Below are positions 48,629 to 60,900 of a stretch of DNA of 64,000 bases, piece by piece (within the stretch, counting starts at the first letter, position 1; the number at the start of each line of letters is the position of its first letter). The position numbers were made by a program, and so were the translations under genes. A model generated the notes under the pieces. It made no database searches. It was not told where the DNA came from and saw only the letters and a list, made by a program, of their open reading frames with translations. Source of the stretch: Taxillus chinensis (lineage: Eukaryota; Streptophyta; Magnoliopsida; Santalales; Loranthaceae); the NCBI GenBank assembly GCA_023512835.1, contig CM042086.1, forward strand, positions 17,451,820 through 17,515,819, in the 5' to 3' direction.

Positions 48629-49237
48629 CAGCGTCACAGTTAACAAACCCCACGCCCCTAAAAAAACAAAAAAACAAAAAAAAAAAAGAGAGGAAAAAAG
48701 ACAAAGTCTATTATTCCTCACAAATAAATGAAAGGCAAAAATAAATTTTAGAAAAAAGGGTGGTGGGGTTTCTCTGCTCTCACCGAGGAAAGGCTAAAGA
48801 CAAATTTACAGCAGGGAGAGAGTGAGAGAGAGGCCTGAGCCGATTCTCTATGCCTTGGCCCTCACCGCCACTCTGCAGCCGGCGTCTCTGGCCACTTTTT
48901 GCATTGATTCCACCCGTTTCTGTAGTTTTTGCATTCAGATTTTTTGTGGGCAACGCCGAAATCACTTATTGTGAACCCCAACCGGAAAAAGTTGTGTTCT
49001 TTTTGCTCTCTTCACTTGGTCACATATACCGGTACCACTTTTGTTTTTTTGTGGGCATGGCCTAAAATGGTCGCTTGTTAAGAATTTGAGTTCTCATCTC
49101 ACCATTCGTGCTTTCCCCAAATTCCCCCCGATCCGTTCAATAGTTTTGCGTGTAGGTTTTGTCCTGGGTAACGCCTAAAATCGCTATTTTTCTGAGCCAC
49201 AGGTCAAAGAATTTGTGTTCTCTTTCCTAAATTAGCG

Positions 49238-49263
49238 CTTCTTCTTCTTCTTCTTCTTCTTCT
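49238..49263. repeat. (CTT)n microsatellite in the 5' leader
   Basis: About eight to nine CTT units 40 bases upstream of the response regulator ATG, likely in its 5' UTR. Confidence 0.85.
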
Positions 49264-49303
49264 TTTTTTTCCTCATCTGGGTTTATGAGTTTTTAGCCCA
49301 AAA

Positions 49304-49786
49304 ATGGGGGTGGAAGATAGTGGGAGAGGTTTAAGAGGTGAAGATGGAGCGAAGGACAGATTTCCTGTGGGGATGCGGGTTCTTGCTGTGGACGACGACC
49401 CAGCTTGCCTCAAGTTGTTGGATGCTCTCCTTCGAAAATGCCAATATCATGGTTTGGGCCTTTTCTTTTTTTCTTGTTATATCTGCTGGATTTGAGATAT
49501 TTAACTTGCCAGTTATCACTGTTTGGTTGGTTTTTCAATTCTATAGAAATTTGCACTCCTTTGGCGTGTTTAATTGATGTTCAGGGGATATTTGTTATTT
49601 TCACTGTTCTATCAATTTTGAATTGATTGTTGCCGATTTGACCCCATGTCGGCTCTCCAATTCCAGCTTTAATATTAGTTTTCCCTCGAATTACTCAAAA
49701 TTTCCTCGTATATGTTATTGTTATTCCTGAAAATATAAGCAATTGTCGTATAAAGAAAGGCATTTAGTTTGCTCTCTCTCTCTCTC

Positions 49787-49829
<43 letters not shown>

Positions 49830-52800
49830 CCTTCTGTGTTCCGCTATATTTATTTATTGTGGCTACATTTTGTTTTGAAATAAAGGGGTTAGATTATATA
49901 GTTTATTTTGTTCACATTAATTGCAGTTTCAACACTTTAAAAATTTCCGTAGCTTTCTGTTTCTTCACTTCCAATTTTATTTTTTTACAGTGACGACAAC
50001 CAGTCAAGCAATATTGGCTCTGAAGATGTTGAGGGAGAACAAAAACGATTTTGACCTTGTAATCAGCGACGTACAGATGCCTGACATGGATGGGTTTAAG
50101 CTCCTTGAATGCGTTGGGCTTGAGATGGACCTACCTGTAATCAGTAAGCTAGAGAAGCTGTTATTTGAGCAAGATTTGAAATTTTTATTTGGAAACTTAG
50201 AGCCTGTTTATTCAAAAATTTATTTGTTCATTTCTTTTTGGAAATTAAAAGTCTAGTTGCTTCACACTATTCATGTTAAGTCAATGGGACTCATTCTTTG
50301 AACATTTAGACAACCTCAATCAGATGTTTTATGGTAGGCCTAAAAACATATTTCTCTAATTTATATTAGTAGATATGGAAATTGTATCTACAAAAGCAAG
50401 GTCGGAAACTGAAGAATAATTTATCCACAACTTGGGAAAATGTCTTTGACTTCAATGTGATCTATCACCATGGCTGCAGTGTTGTCAGCATATGGTGACA
50501 CAAAATTTGTCATGAAAGGGGTCACCCATGGTGCCTGTGATTATTTGCTGAAGCCAGTACGCATTGAAGAGCTGAAGAACATATGGCAACATGTAATCCG
50601 TAGAAAAAAGTATGATCCCATGGACCAAAACAGATCCCCAAATCAAAGGCAGGTTTGCTTGAGAAATGAAGGTGAACAAGGGCCCATATCCACAGATAAT
50701 CCCAATCAGAATGGAAAACATGGTAGAAAGCGGAAGGACCAAAATGAGGAAGATGAGGAAGAGGGTGAGGAGAACACACGTGAGAGTGATGACCCATCAA
50801 GCCAGAAGAAGCCTCGGGTTGTTTGGTCAGTGGATTTGCATAGGAAATTTGTTGCAGCTGTGAATCAGTTGGGGATTGATAGTGAGTCCGTCCCTTGAGC
50901 CTTCAAATCTAAATTGACTTTATTTTGGAATTTGGAGCCTCTGATGACCAGCATTTTTATTCCGTTGTCCACTTGTTTCTAAATGCAGAGGCTTTTCCTA
51001 AGAGGATTCTTGACCTCATGAACGTGGAAGGACTTACCAGGGAAAATGTAGCAAGCCACCTACAGGTATGAACCTTTCTGCTTCTTTTTTTATTTTTTGG
51101 TCATTTTTTTGGGAGGTTTTAGACCTCTTGAAGGCTTAGAAAACTCGAAATCAAAAGTATATGGTATTAATTATCCGAAAACATGCTGATTTGAGAAATT
51201 TTTGCGGGAAGCTCAATAATATTCTATCTATCTAGCCTAGCACCCTCATATTCAGTAGTAGTATTCTACATGTGTACATGACGGGTATTCTATAATTATT
51301 CAAAATTCTGTTATAATGTTCAGAAATACAGGCTTTTCTTGAAGAGGATCAGTTCAGTAGCTTCCCAACAAGCTAACATGGTTACAGCGTTGGGGGTTAA
51401 AGATGTCCCATATATGCGAATGAACCCACTCAATGAATTCACTGATCTTCAGACTCTCTCTGGAGTGGGAAGGCTTCCAAATGGTTCTCTTCCATCATAT
51501 GGACATGGTAGATTGAACTCACCTTCCAGTTTTAGTCTCCTCAGTTGTGGCCTTCCTTCTGGAATTTTAGACAGTACTACCCAAAACCCTAGCAGCCCCA
51601 TTTTTGGGAGGGCTCATCCAGTTGTGTTCTGTGGGGACCAAAATGCACCCATATTTCAGGGAATTCCTACTTCATTGGGACTTGATCAATTGCAGCAGAA
51701 CAAATACCTCCCTCAGATTGCAGATTATAGTCACATCAATCGTTCGGCTGTTTTTTCAGTTGCTGATGGTCTGAAAGACACAAGACCAGGAGTTACTAGC
51801 TCAATCAACTCTGTGCTTGCTACACAGAGTAACCCTTTGTTGTTACAAGAAAATCCACTGCATCACACGGCCAGCAGGGGAGGATTCATGAGCCATCAAT
51901 CTATAAAAGTTACTTCTGCAAATGAGGAACCTTTTGAGACTTGTGTCAGTGGTAGAAATAATGAAAACTGGCAAAATGCAGTTGAACTTTTACAGTTTCC
52001 ATCTAGTGCTTCAACTCTGTGTGAGCCTTCCAATCAGAATGAACAATTACCTTCTAATACTTTGTCAGACAGAATTTCTTCAACTGGACCCCATTTTACA
52101 AATAGATCAAGCGGTGTTACTTCCGCCTGTGCAGTTTCATCATCCTTTGAGGATGCTAGCAGGGACATGCAAAACCAAAGTTTGCTCGTTAATGTTCGAA
52201 ACAGCAAGCATGTGGCAGGGAAAATATGGGAAGGACATAGACAAGACACCAGCAACCTGAGCTGTACTTTTGGAACTCTCAACCCTTATATGGCTGCTAA
52301 TGATATTTTGGGATCTTTGGACCAGAGTCAGTTGAATGGCGCTGCTCCATCTCTTGTGCGGCTTAGTGGGGTTGATGAGTTGGCTATGAACATGAAAGTT
52401 GGGTCAAGTGAAGACTTCATCACGGAGGAATCAAAATCAAAGGGTGGTTTTGTTCATAATAACTGTGATCCATTAGATGATCTAATGGCCGTTATGATCA
52501 CTCAGGTACGATCTGTTTATTTTTCACATTTTGCAGAAAAAGTTTTTATTGCCCCAGTCATAATCTTAAAAAATGTATTACCTATCAAAAAAAAAATCTT
52601 AAAAACTGTATGCTATGTTAAATTCAGCTTGAGTAGAAATTCTGAGAAATGAAAGCCAAGTTCTAGTGCAGTGTTAATTTTAGCTGCATCTCGTAATTGC
52701 CTTTCATATTACATTTGCAAGAAAGGGGTTTGATTCGGACTTGAGAAGAAAAACATGATTAATGCATACAGCAAAAAAAAGAGCTTGTATCTTTCTATGG

Positions 52801-53597
52801 ATTTAACATTAAAGGAAATTCCTGAATTCTCCTTACCTTCATAGGGTGAGGACAAAGAAGTCCTGGAAGGCTCTTTTTTAATTACATGGGCATCGTTCCA
52901 TGGACATGACAATCCTAGGTAATTGTTTTGGTCTAACTCTTTAATTATTAAAATACATGCTGTCTTTGCAGGTTTACTAATCTATATAGAAAAACCTGCC
53001 GCTGATCAGGGTCTTAACTGATGCTAAATAAAATTTTGTGTGGCAAGAAGCTCGTCATTTACAATTTTAAACTTCTTCTAACAGTCATAATTAGAAATGG
53101 TAATGATTACCTTTGAAATCCTAGAATAGTTGTAAACTGCTCGAGGGGACTGTGATGAGACATAAATTTAATTGTTTTCAAAGTAAGGTTTAATGACAGT
53201 TAATTTGCCATTCAAATTTGCTTTCCTTTATTCAAAACATGTCAGAATTTATGATAAATTCGAAGGTGAACGTGGCATGAGTGGCGTCTGAGTAGATGCT
53301 GGTGGTAGATTTAGTTTTGCCTCTTCTTGTTGATTAGTAGGGAAATATCACTTCTAGCTAGATTAGTTTTAGTGAAGAATTTCTTCGTGGGTCATCTTTT
53401 GAATCGAGATTGTATGGAACTTCATCTTCTGGATTGTTGACACAAGCTTATGGCTATTTTATTATTATGGTCTAGAATATAATGTACCTCCTGACCCATC
53501 TGTTAAACTTTTGTAACAGTTATTGTATGTGATGCAGGATCAAAGTGAACCAAAATTGATGGGTGGAGAGTATGGAATTGATGATTACTGTGCTTAG
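49304..53597 (+). CDS. type-B response regulator (cytokinin signalling, ARR1/2/10/12-like)
   Basis: Exons 49304-49451, 49991-50143, 50480-50881, 50989-51065, 51324-52505 and 53538-53597 give 673 residues with consistent phases. The receiver domain (about 24-140) has the acidic pair at 30-32 in VDDDP, phospho-acceptor Asp76 in [11 protein letters not shown], and Lys125 in YLLKPVR. A basic patch (GKHGRKRK, 179-186) is a likely nuclear signal, followed by an acidic run. The GARP Myb-like DNA-binding domain spans about 209-268 ([15 protein letters not shown] ... [12 protein letters not shown]). The rest is a long, Ser/Asn/Gln-rich C-terminal region, as usual for activation domains of this family. 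Family role: a nuclear transcription activator phosphorylated by His-phosphotransfer proteins in the cytokinin relay. The exon pattern (receiver split into three, GARP split) is typical. The last exon encodes only 19 residues. Confidence 0.95.
49772..49828. repeat. compound (CT)n(AT)n(GT)n microsatellite
   Basis: CT run at 49772-49789, AT run to about 49799 and TG run to 49828, within intron 1 of the response regulator gene. Confidence 0.9.
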
Positions 53598-53990
53598 TAA
53601 ACATAGATTTCGGCTGTTGATTTCCAGAGAAGGGTTCGTGTGGGCATCCTCATACTGCTGAAAATTATGTATCATTGTGTATTAGGGTGTTTCTTGCATG
53701 CATTTCCTTCTGCTGCTGTCATTTAACTGTTACCAAATCTTTTATTTCCTGATTGTAATCGTTTAATGGCATGCTTTCTGTACTTGTCATTTTCAAATTT
53801 TCTTTATTCGTTTGATGGAACAGTGCCCCAATAAGTTATGCTGAACGATGAGGTGCTGAATCTGCTGAATAAATTTTGTTAAATGCATAAATTGATTATT
53901 TTGAGTGCAATTGAATGGTACTGCGGTGCAATATAAGGTGATTTAAAAAAATGTCGGTTGATATTGTTTCACGGTTGCCTACCTAGTTTA

Positions 53991-54587
53991 GAGCATCTCT
54001 AACATTGTTCTATAAAATTTATTTACATGTAAAGAGTTTTCTACATGTGAAAAGCTATTTTTAGATTTGCACTCCAATACTACTCTTTATATTGCTTTTA
54101 TTTTTATTAAAATAATAATAAAAAGTTGGCGCAAAAGCACGCGCAACACCGAGAGCCGTCTGCATCATCTCAACGCACTGATGATGACGATCCGAGCAAA
54201 GACTGGACGGGGCACGGGGATGGGGGGCCTGGACGGGGCGGCGAGTGGACGGGGGGCCTAGACGAGGCGGCTGGGACGACGCGGGGCGAGGACGGGGCGG
54301 CTGGGACGGATGGCGCGGGGATGGGGGCCTGGGACGGGTGGCGGTGATGGAAGGGCTTGGATGGGTGGTGAAAATTAGAGGGGCTTGGACTGCGTAGAAC
54401 GGGAGATGGGAAGGGGAAGAGAGAAAAAATAATAAAATAAAATGTAGATAATGAACAATGACTCTTCATTTGTGAAGAGTCACTGTAACAATTTTCAGAT
54501 ATGAAGAGTGATGTAAAGAGCCTGTTGGAGCAGAAATTTTAAGTTTTACTATCTATATCTATATAATATAGTGGGTTGAAGATGCTT
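53991..54587. mobile_element. PIF/Harbinger (Tourist-like) MITE with GC-rich interior
   Basis: Terminal repeats GAGCATCTCTAACATTG (53991 on) and GTGGGTTGAAGATGCTT (ending 54587) are imperfect inverted repeats. The target duplication is TTA (53988-53990, 54588-54590). The centre at 54140-54420 is a GGGGC/GGACGGGGCGG-type GC-rich block. The flank near 54460 shares TTGTGAAGAGTCACT with the MITE at 58.2 kb, so the two are one family. Confidence 0.75.
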
Positions 54588-54599
54588 TTACATAGCTAA

Positions 54600-55719
54600 A
54601 AATTAGGTTATGTTTGGCTCGATAGAATTATTTTTTAAAATTATAAGTTTACTATTATAAGTTTAAAAATTAAGTTTATAAACTTATATTATTTATAAAT
54701 ATTTTTAAATTATAATATTTACTATTTTTAAAAATAATCTTATTTTTTAAAATAATATCATTCATCTCCTAACTTATAACATCTCTTCAATGAGGATTTT
54801 TTTTTTATATTGACTGACAAGGAATATATTCCTCTTACAATTTATATAAAAATAACCAGTAGATATCTCCCCTTGAATGCGCATACCCTGTTATATATTC
54901 CCCCGAAAAATGTACGATGTGGACCACAAAATGTCATACAGCTGTTGTCAGTTTTGTTAAAAACAATATTAGCTGAATGTAATATGACGCTGTGGGCACT
55001 GTTTTTTTTTCCTTTCAATTTTCACCAATAATAAAATAAATGAAAAAACGTAATTATCTCTGTCTTCCCCCCACACCCGACACCATTTCCGCCGCGGCTA
55101 GAGGCCAACCGCCACTACACGCATTTTTCTTTCCTTGAAATATTAAGCCAATGGTAAGACTCTCCTATTTTAGGATCTGAAGTCTCTACATGAACCTGCA
55201 ATTAGCATACTCATCCTGGTTTGGAGGTTCAGGAACCAACAGTTGCAGTTTATGGAGAGAAAGGTTGAGGCTGTAGAAGATGAGATGGCCATATTTCATG
55301 CCGTGAATAGTCGAGGAGGAGGTGTTAAGCTCACAATTATTGTTGAAATGTATCAAAAAATCGCAAACTTTTGTTTTTGTATGAGGATGTTGTGAAGCAG
55401 ACATGGAAGATAGACATGGAGATGGGGAAAGTAGATGGGGCAGTTGAAAAACATGGTGTCTGTCATTCATTCCATAGTTAGGTGCAGTACACTAATTTCT
55501 CAGGACTTCTGATAAAAAAGCAGTTTAATCCAAACACGTGCGAATGGGCTTATGGGATGAATTTGTTTGAAGTTCTCAGAGGGGAAAACGTACATTGGCT
55601 AAATCTGCTAAATTGTCCGTTTGAAGTGTCTTTAAAGCTTCTTTTAATTTGTACTGTTTTATATTCATCGATCCTTGTTCCTGTTGATATTATTTAATGT
55701 TTTAAAAAAACCCATACTA
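54600..55719. other. spacer, no gene recognised
   Basis: AT-rich with a MITE-like phrase TTATGTTTGGCTCGATAG at 54609. A plus-strand stretch at 55165-55330 reads with a protein-like cadence (QQLQFMERKVEAVEDEM), but no family could be assigned. Confidence 0.35.
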
Positions 55720-57040
55720 TTGTACGGTTAATTCCCTCTCTTCAAAGCCATTTCATTAGAAATTTAAGTTTGTATATCGGGTTTGACAAATTCACTTTAG
55801 ACTCAACTTTGAAGACTCATTTATTGTTAGGTAGCTCAAACAACTCATAAGTTTCATTTTCTTATAAGAAATTTATCTATATTTTCATAGCTTCCAACCA
55901 TTTATTATTGTGCTTACTCTCTATAGCTTCATAGTAACCAATAGTTTCTCCTAATACGTACTCACCATTATAATACCTCTTGGATGGTTGTGGTTGTTTC
56001 ATTGATCTCCTACCCTATAGTTCTAGTGGTTATTGGATTGGCTCTTCTTTTTCAACATGTTCTTTAGTATGTTATGAGATTTATTTGTCACATCTCGAAT
56101 AACGTGGTGCTAGCGGGTGTGTAGTGCAACCAAGAGGATGTGTGTGCTACTTGATGAGGGACATGACGGAAAGCATAGCTGGTGTGAACAAAAAAGGTTA
56201 CATGACAGTTCGTGTGAGAGAAACTCTTTTAGAGTTCAGACGTATTAACCCGATTAAATGCGAGAAATATGTCACTAGTCGATAACTTAACGAAGAAGAA
56301 GATACATAACCATTCTTACACAAACTAATCGAGACCCTGATCGTTTTTCTAATGAACTCAATGCAAGGCAAAACTAATCTATGTATGCCTGGACGATTAA
56401 GCTTACTTGGAGCATCTATCTCGAGTTACTAAGTGCCACACCGGTGGTACTATGCATTTCATGAAGTATCCGATCAAACTCTTATGCTTGTTCGAAGGTT
56501 CAAAGTTAAGTGATGGAATTCATATAATATTTCAACCCAACTCTACAAACCATATGTTTTTTAGTGGATTTCAAAACAAAATCCATCCTTATTACTCTAG
56601 GGATAATGTTATCCCACCCCGTGACATATTGCTCATCCTTTTCATTATGATCTTCAATCATTACTCCTGGGGTTCAATGTGGAAAGATTACCAGGATTAA
56701 TATCAAGAAATTTTCAGATGTTTCATTTTTTCTTCTTATTTATAGTTTTTAATGGTATCTTTCTTCAAGAATACTAAATCTTTCCAATCAATTTTTGGTT
56801 CTTCGGATCTCATACTTTGTAGTCATACTATTTATTGTCATATCTAACAAATACATACTGCTTCGTCTTCATATAAAACTCCTCTCTCTCTTCTCTTCGC
56901 ATGTGCACATATGTCTTGTAGCCAAACACTCTCAAGTTATTATAGTTTACCTCTTTACTGATCTACACTTTCTCCGGTACATTACCTTCTATTATAATTG
57001 AAGGAGATTTGTTGATGAGGAGGTACACTACAATATTCAA
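55720..57040 (-). mobile_element. Ty1-copia polyprotein remnant (integrase end to reverse transcriptase start)
   Basis: On the minus strand, with stops and frame changes, integrase C-terminal landmarks lie near 57030-56810 (YLLINKSPS, then VNYNNLRVFGYKTYVHM, then YDYKV and DPKNQKLIGK). The start of the reverse transcriptase follows near 56000-55760 (RYYNGEYVLGE, then YEAIESKHNNKWLEAM, then YELFELPNNK, then VFKV). The order matches a single decayed copia element. The segment between (56030-56700) is poorly conserved. No LTRs were recognised. Confidence 0.75.
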
Positions 57041-58225
57041 CTACGCACATTAATCTAACAAGAATTCAATAGTCAAATAATAAAATAAGTATTCAACAAC
57101 AATAAGACAAAAGTCCCAATTAACATAAAATAAATTCGTATAAAACAATACAAGAGCAAGCCTTAGGTTTTAATATTACAAAGAGAAGAAAAAGGCATAG
57201 GTTTTAGACCAAGGGTTGAGCAAAAAAACCAGTGTCTCCTCTCGTGCTCCAAAATTGATCCCCTCCGAAATGTGTTCTGTGTCACAAATTTACCAAGACC
57301 ACTAGCATCTTCATCAAGTTACGCTTCATCCACCCACCCCCCCCCCCCCCCCGATGGAGATCTAGCTGCCCATTAACCCCCACCCCGCGTCCGGCCACCC
57401 ATCTCCCCCGCCGGCAACTCGTCAACCCATCCCCCCTCCCCCGGCGACGTCAACCCCCACCACCCCTCCCCCGGCGTCGACCCACCCCACGCCAACGACA
57501 ACCCACCTCCCTCCCCCCCCGGCCCCGGCTTCACCGACCCCCCCTCAACCCTGGCGTCGTCAACCCACCTCCCCCCCTCAACCACGGCATTATCAAACCA
57601 CCTCCCGCGCAACCCCGGCGTTGCCCCCCCAAATAGCTCACTAATTTTCAAGTTTAACCGGCCATTATTTTTGATTGAAATAACAGGGGAGGCCCACGGT
57701 CCACCACACATCGACGCTGTGTCGTCTTCGACAATCCAACTAGGGTACTTCGGCCGCTCCCTCTCGCTCAGTGCCGCTCCAGCGCTAGACAGTCAGGCGC
57801 CGCAAACCGGCAGAACAGTTGGCACCGCCAGCCTTGGTGAATCAGTATCGCCGTGATTCAGTCGATTCTGACGCGACGATCCGTGCTCACCAGTCGGCAG
57901 TCGCCACCTGTCGCCGGCTTCTCTCCAACGGTCCAACCCCTCTGGCTCTGGCAACGACGTCTCTCCAACCCACCTATCTGGGTCACAGCCTCACGAGTTA
58001 CTGCCAGTCTGCCACAGAGACGATACAATGTCGAGCGACAGCCTTGGAGATCTGTTGCACGAAGAGAAGACGCGTTGATGATGCTACAGGGCGTCACTAA
58101 ATTGGGCGATTTCTTTGCATTTGCTGTAGTTAAAAGCTAAATCTTTAACTTTTAATGAATAATGCTGACACATTTTGACAAAAGATATCAAATTTTAATT
58201 TTGTAGCTGTCTTTAGCGAACACGC
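57041..58225. other. spacer with C-rich low-complexity DNA
   Basis: A 16-base C run at 57337-57352 is followed to about 57640 by C-rich, CCACC/CCCC-rich sequence. A GC-rich but more complex block continues to about 58090. The open frames on both strands are composition artefacts, and no domain was seen. Confidence 0.5.
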
Positions 58226-58228
58226 TAA

Positions 58229-58576
58229 GAGCACCTCCAAGAGCCTTTTTATATTTTTCTTCACATATACAAAATTTTTCATATGTAAAGAGTTATTTTT
58301 TAATACACTCAAGAGCCACTTTATTTTTTTAATCTCTATTTTATTAAAATAATAATTTATTAACAATAATATTAATTGCAGGAGAGAGGAAAGGAGAGAG
58401 AGGAGAAAAAGAAAGAAGATAAAAAATAATAAAAAATTATGTGGAAAATAAATAGTGATTCTCCATTTGTGAAGAGTCACTATAAGAAATTATAGATGTA
58501 GAGAACTTGATTAGACAGAACTTATTTTTTATATTAGACTATCTATTTGTAAATAATAGATAGCCTATTGGAGTTC
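58229..58576. mobile_element. PIF/Harbinger (Tourist-like) MITE
   Basis: The left end GAGCACCTCCAAGAGCC and right end GCCTATTGGAGTTC are imperfect inverted repeats. They are flanked by TAA (58226-58228 and 58577-58579). The interior shares TTGTGAAGAGTCACT with the MITE at 54 kb. It lies about 300 bases upstream of the lipocalin start codon. Confidence 0.75.
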
Positions 58577-58870
58577 TAACGATACACGTTATTTGAATAT
58601 TTAATTTAACAAATATCCTACTGAAATAGTGAAACGGCAAAAATGGCAGATTTTTGCGTCATCAGCCAATCCGAAGTCGTTTTTTTCTCCGCAGCGAATC
58701 CGAACTCGAAAGGAAAGATGGAGAAGAATCTGGTGGACGAACACCGACTCTACACGTGTACGACAGCATAGCGTCAGGACAAAACCTCATCACCCACCCA
58801 AAACCTCACCAGGGCCCTCTCGCTCACTCCCCCGAATCTTTCAATCTGCAGACATCTCATCCTCGAAAAA

Positions 58871-59745
58871 ATGGCGACGAAGGACATGGAAGTGGTACGA
58901 GGCGTTGACTTAAAGCGTTACATGGGTCGGTGGTACGAGATCGCCTCCTTCCCATCCCGGTTCCAGCCCCGCAGTGGCGTCAACACCAGGGCTACTTACG
59001 CCCTCAAGGACGACGGCACCATCGCCGTCCTCAACGAGACCTGGACTGATGGAAAAAGGGGCTCCATCGAGGGCGTCGCCTGCAAGTCCAATCCCGACAG
59101 CGACGAGGCCAAGCTCAAGGTCAAGTTCTACGTCCCTCCAATCCTCCCCATCATCCCCGTCGTCGGTGATTACTGGATTTTGTCCTTGGATGATGATTAC
59201 CGCTACGCTCTCATTGGCCAACCCTCCCGCAAGTATCTCTGGGTGCGTTCTTCTCTCTCTCTCTCTCTCTCTCTCTCTTTTCTTCATTTGTGATTTTTGG
59301 GTATCGAGCGTGATCCCTTAAGGATGCTTCTAGCCCGCCTGATGATCATGAACGCATTTCCTGCTCCTGGGTCATGTCTGTATGCTTCTTTTGTTTATCT
59401 GTTCTTTTTTATTTAATAACGTTTCTTTTTGTTTATCCGGGTCAATGAGTATTTTTCATGTTTTTGTAGTTGTCTTGGGTCTCTCGTGCTTTTCTGGGTT
59501 AGATGAATTTGTAGTGGTTATATATGTAAAAAACAGCATTATACGCTTTCTTGCAGATACTGTGCAGGGAGACCCATCTGGATGAAGAAATCTACAACCA
59601 GCTTGTTGAAAAGGCCAGGGCAGAGGGCTATGACGTGAGCAAACTCCACAAGACACCCCAGAGTGATCCTCCACCTGAGGGAGACGCGGAAGGAACCGAA
59701 GACACTAAAGGCATATGGTGGTTCAAGTCTCTCTTTGGAAAGTAA
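58871..59745 (+). CDS. TIL: temperature-induced lipocalin (TIL)
   Basis: Two exons, 58871-59242 and 59557-59745, give 186 residues, the usual TIL length. The start MATKDMEVVRGVDLKRYMGR contains the lipocalin SCR1 motif (G-x-W in YMGRWYEIASFP). Further landmarks are NTRATYALKDDGTIAVLNET, the proline-rich membrane-association loop VKFYVPPILPIIPVVGDYW and YRYALIGQPSRKYLW, with the intron directly after the last. The C-terminal exon reads ILCRETHLDEEIY and ends WWFKSLFGK. No signal peptide is present. TIL proteins associate with the plasma membrane, bind hydrophobic ligands such as sterols, and protect against heat, cold and oxidative stress (family knowledge). A MITE lies 300 bases upstream and could influence the promoter. 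Confidence 0.96.
59253..59278. repeat. (CT)n microsatellite at the start of the lipocalin intron
   Basis: About 13 CT units beginning ten bases after the 5' splice site of the only intron. Confidence 0.9.
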
Positions 59746-60900
59746 GCTAGTGTTTGTCGTCAGTTCCAAATTGAGCAGTCTATGTGTTACTTGGAAATAG
59801 TTTACTTTTGGTGGTGATATGAAACAGTGGTGCAGCTACAATAGATTTTGTTCCTTAGTGTTGTTTTGTATTCTAAGCTTTTTATTTTGAAGTGTGGATC
59901 TACTTATACCTGCCTTTTGTAGTTGTTTGATTTGATTATATATTTTGCGAATATATTGTTTGGAATTAACTTTAGTTTCATTTTGATGTCATCATACTCT
60001 TGATTAGACCCAAAAACTAAAGTTTTCCTATGGCTCTGTACTTTTGTGAAGATTGTTTTATCAATATGCATGAAAATTACTATGGGGTAATTGATGCCTG
60101 ACCTCCACCTCTTTAACCCTGTATTATTGTGCACCTGTACCCTTCCATCTGGGACTATATAGCCTGCGAATTGAAAGGGCAGAGTTCAGAATGCTTGGTT
60201 CAGCTTGGCAATCTGTCAGTGGCACGGACATTATCGGATGAGCATTTGGGGGGGTTATTGGAATAGGCGAATAACCAATGTTTACATTTGGGGGGTTCTG
60301 TCTGCAACCGTGTGAGGGCCTTTCTCTTCGTTGCATTTTTTCAAACTTATGGGTTAAGGGTCATGCCAGAAACATCAAGAATACAAGATCCTTAGAGATT
60401 TTTTATTATCTTTAAATATTAAAATATTATTTTAATGCATTTTTTATTTTCATATTTACATTTCGAGAATATTATAATTATTTTTATTAATTTGTAAAAA
60501 GTAACTGTTTATTATTTATATTATATAATTTTTTATCATATTTATTTTCTTATCATGAGTTAATAAAGAAAGTAAATATTATTTTAATATAAATAAAAAT
60601 AAAATAAATAGTAATATTAGAGTTAAAATTATAAAATAACTGTTTACATGTAAAAATTTTTGAAGGAAAAATAAATAGTGTGTTTCTTCTTACCTCATAT
60701 TACTTCTTCCAACCGTGGCATTGATTTGTAGGGAGTTTTCCTATTATCATATTTTGTTTAGCATTTGATATTGAAACCAGTTGTGGAGGTGAAATTTGTC
60801 GTTGATAGGGCTTTATAATTGTTCCACGTGTTGCATGACGGCTATTTGAAAGATAACTTTGTAGGTTGAAACCATTTTTCAAAAACAAAACCATTTGAGA
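59746..60900. other. 3' flank of the lipocalin gene and spacer
   Basis: Presumed 3' UTR, then AT-rich DNA. No gene was recognised. Confidence 0.4.

Noticed and set aside
57373..57711. 112-codon Gly/Trp-rich minus-strand frame
   Set aside because: Created by C-rich low-complexity sequence with long C runs and no recognisable protein.
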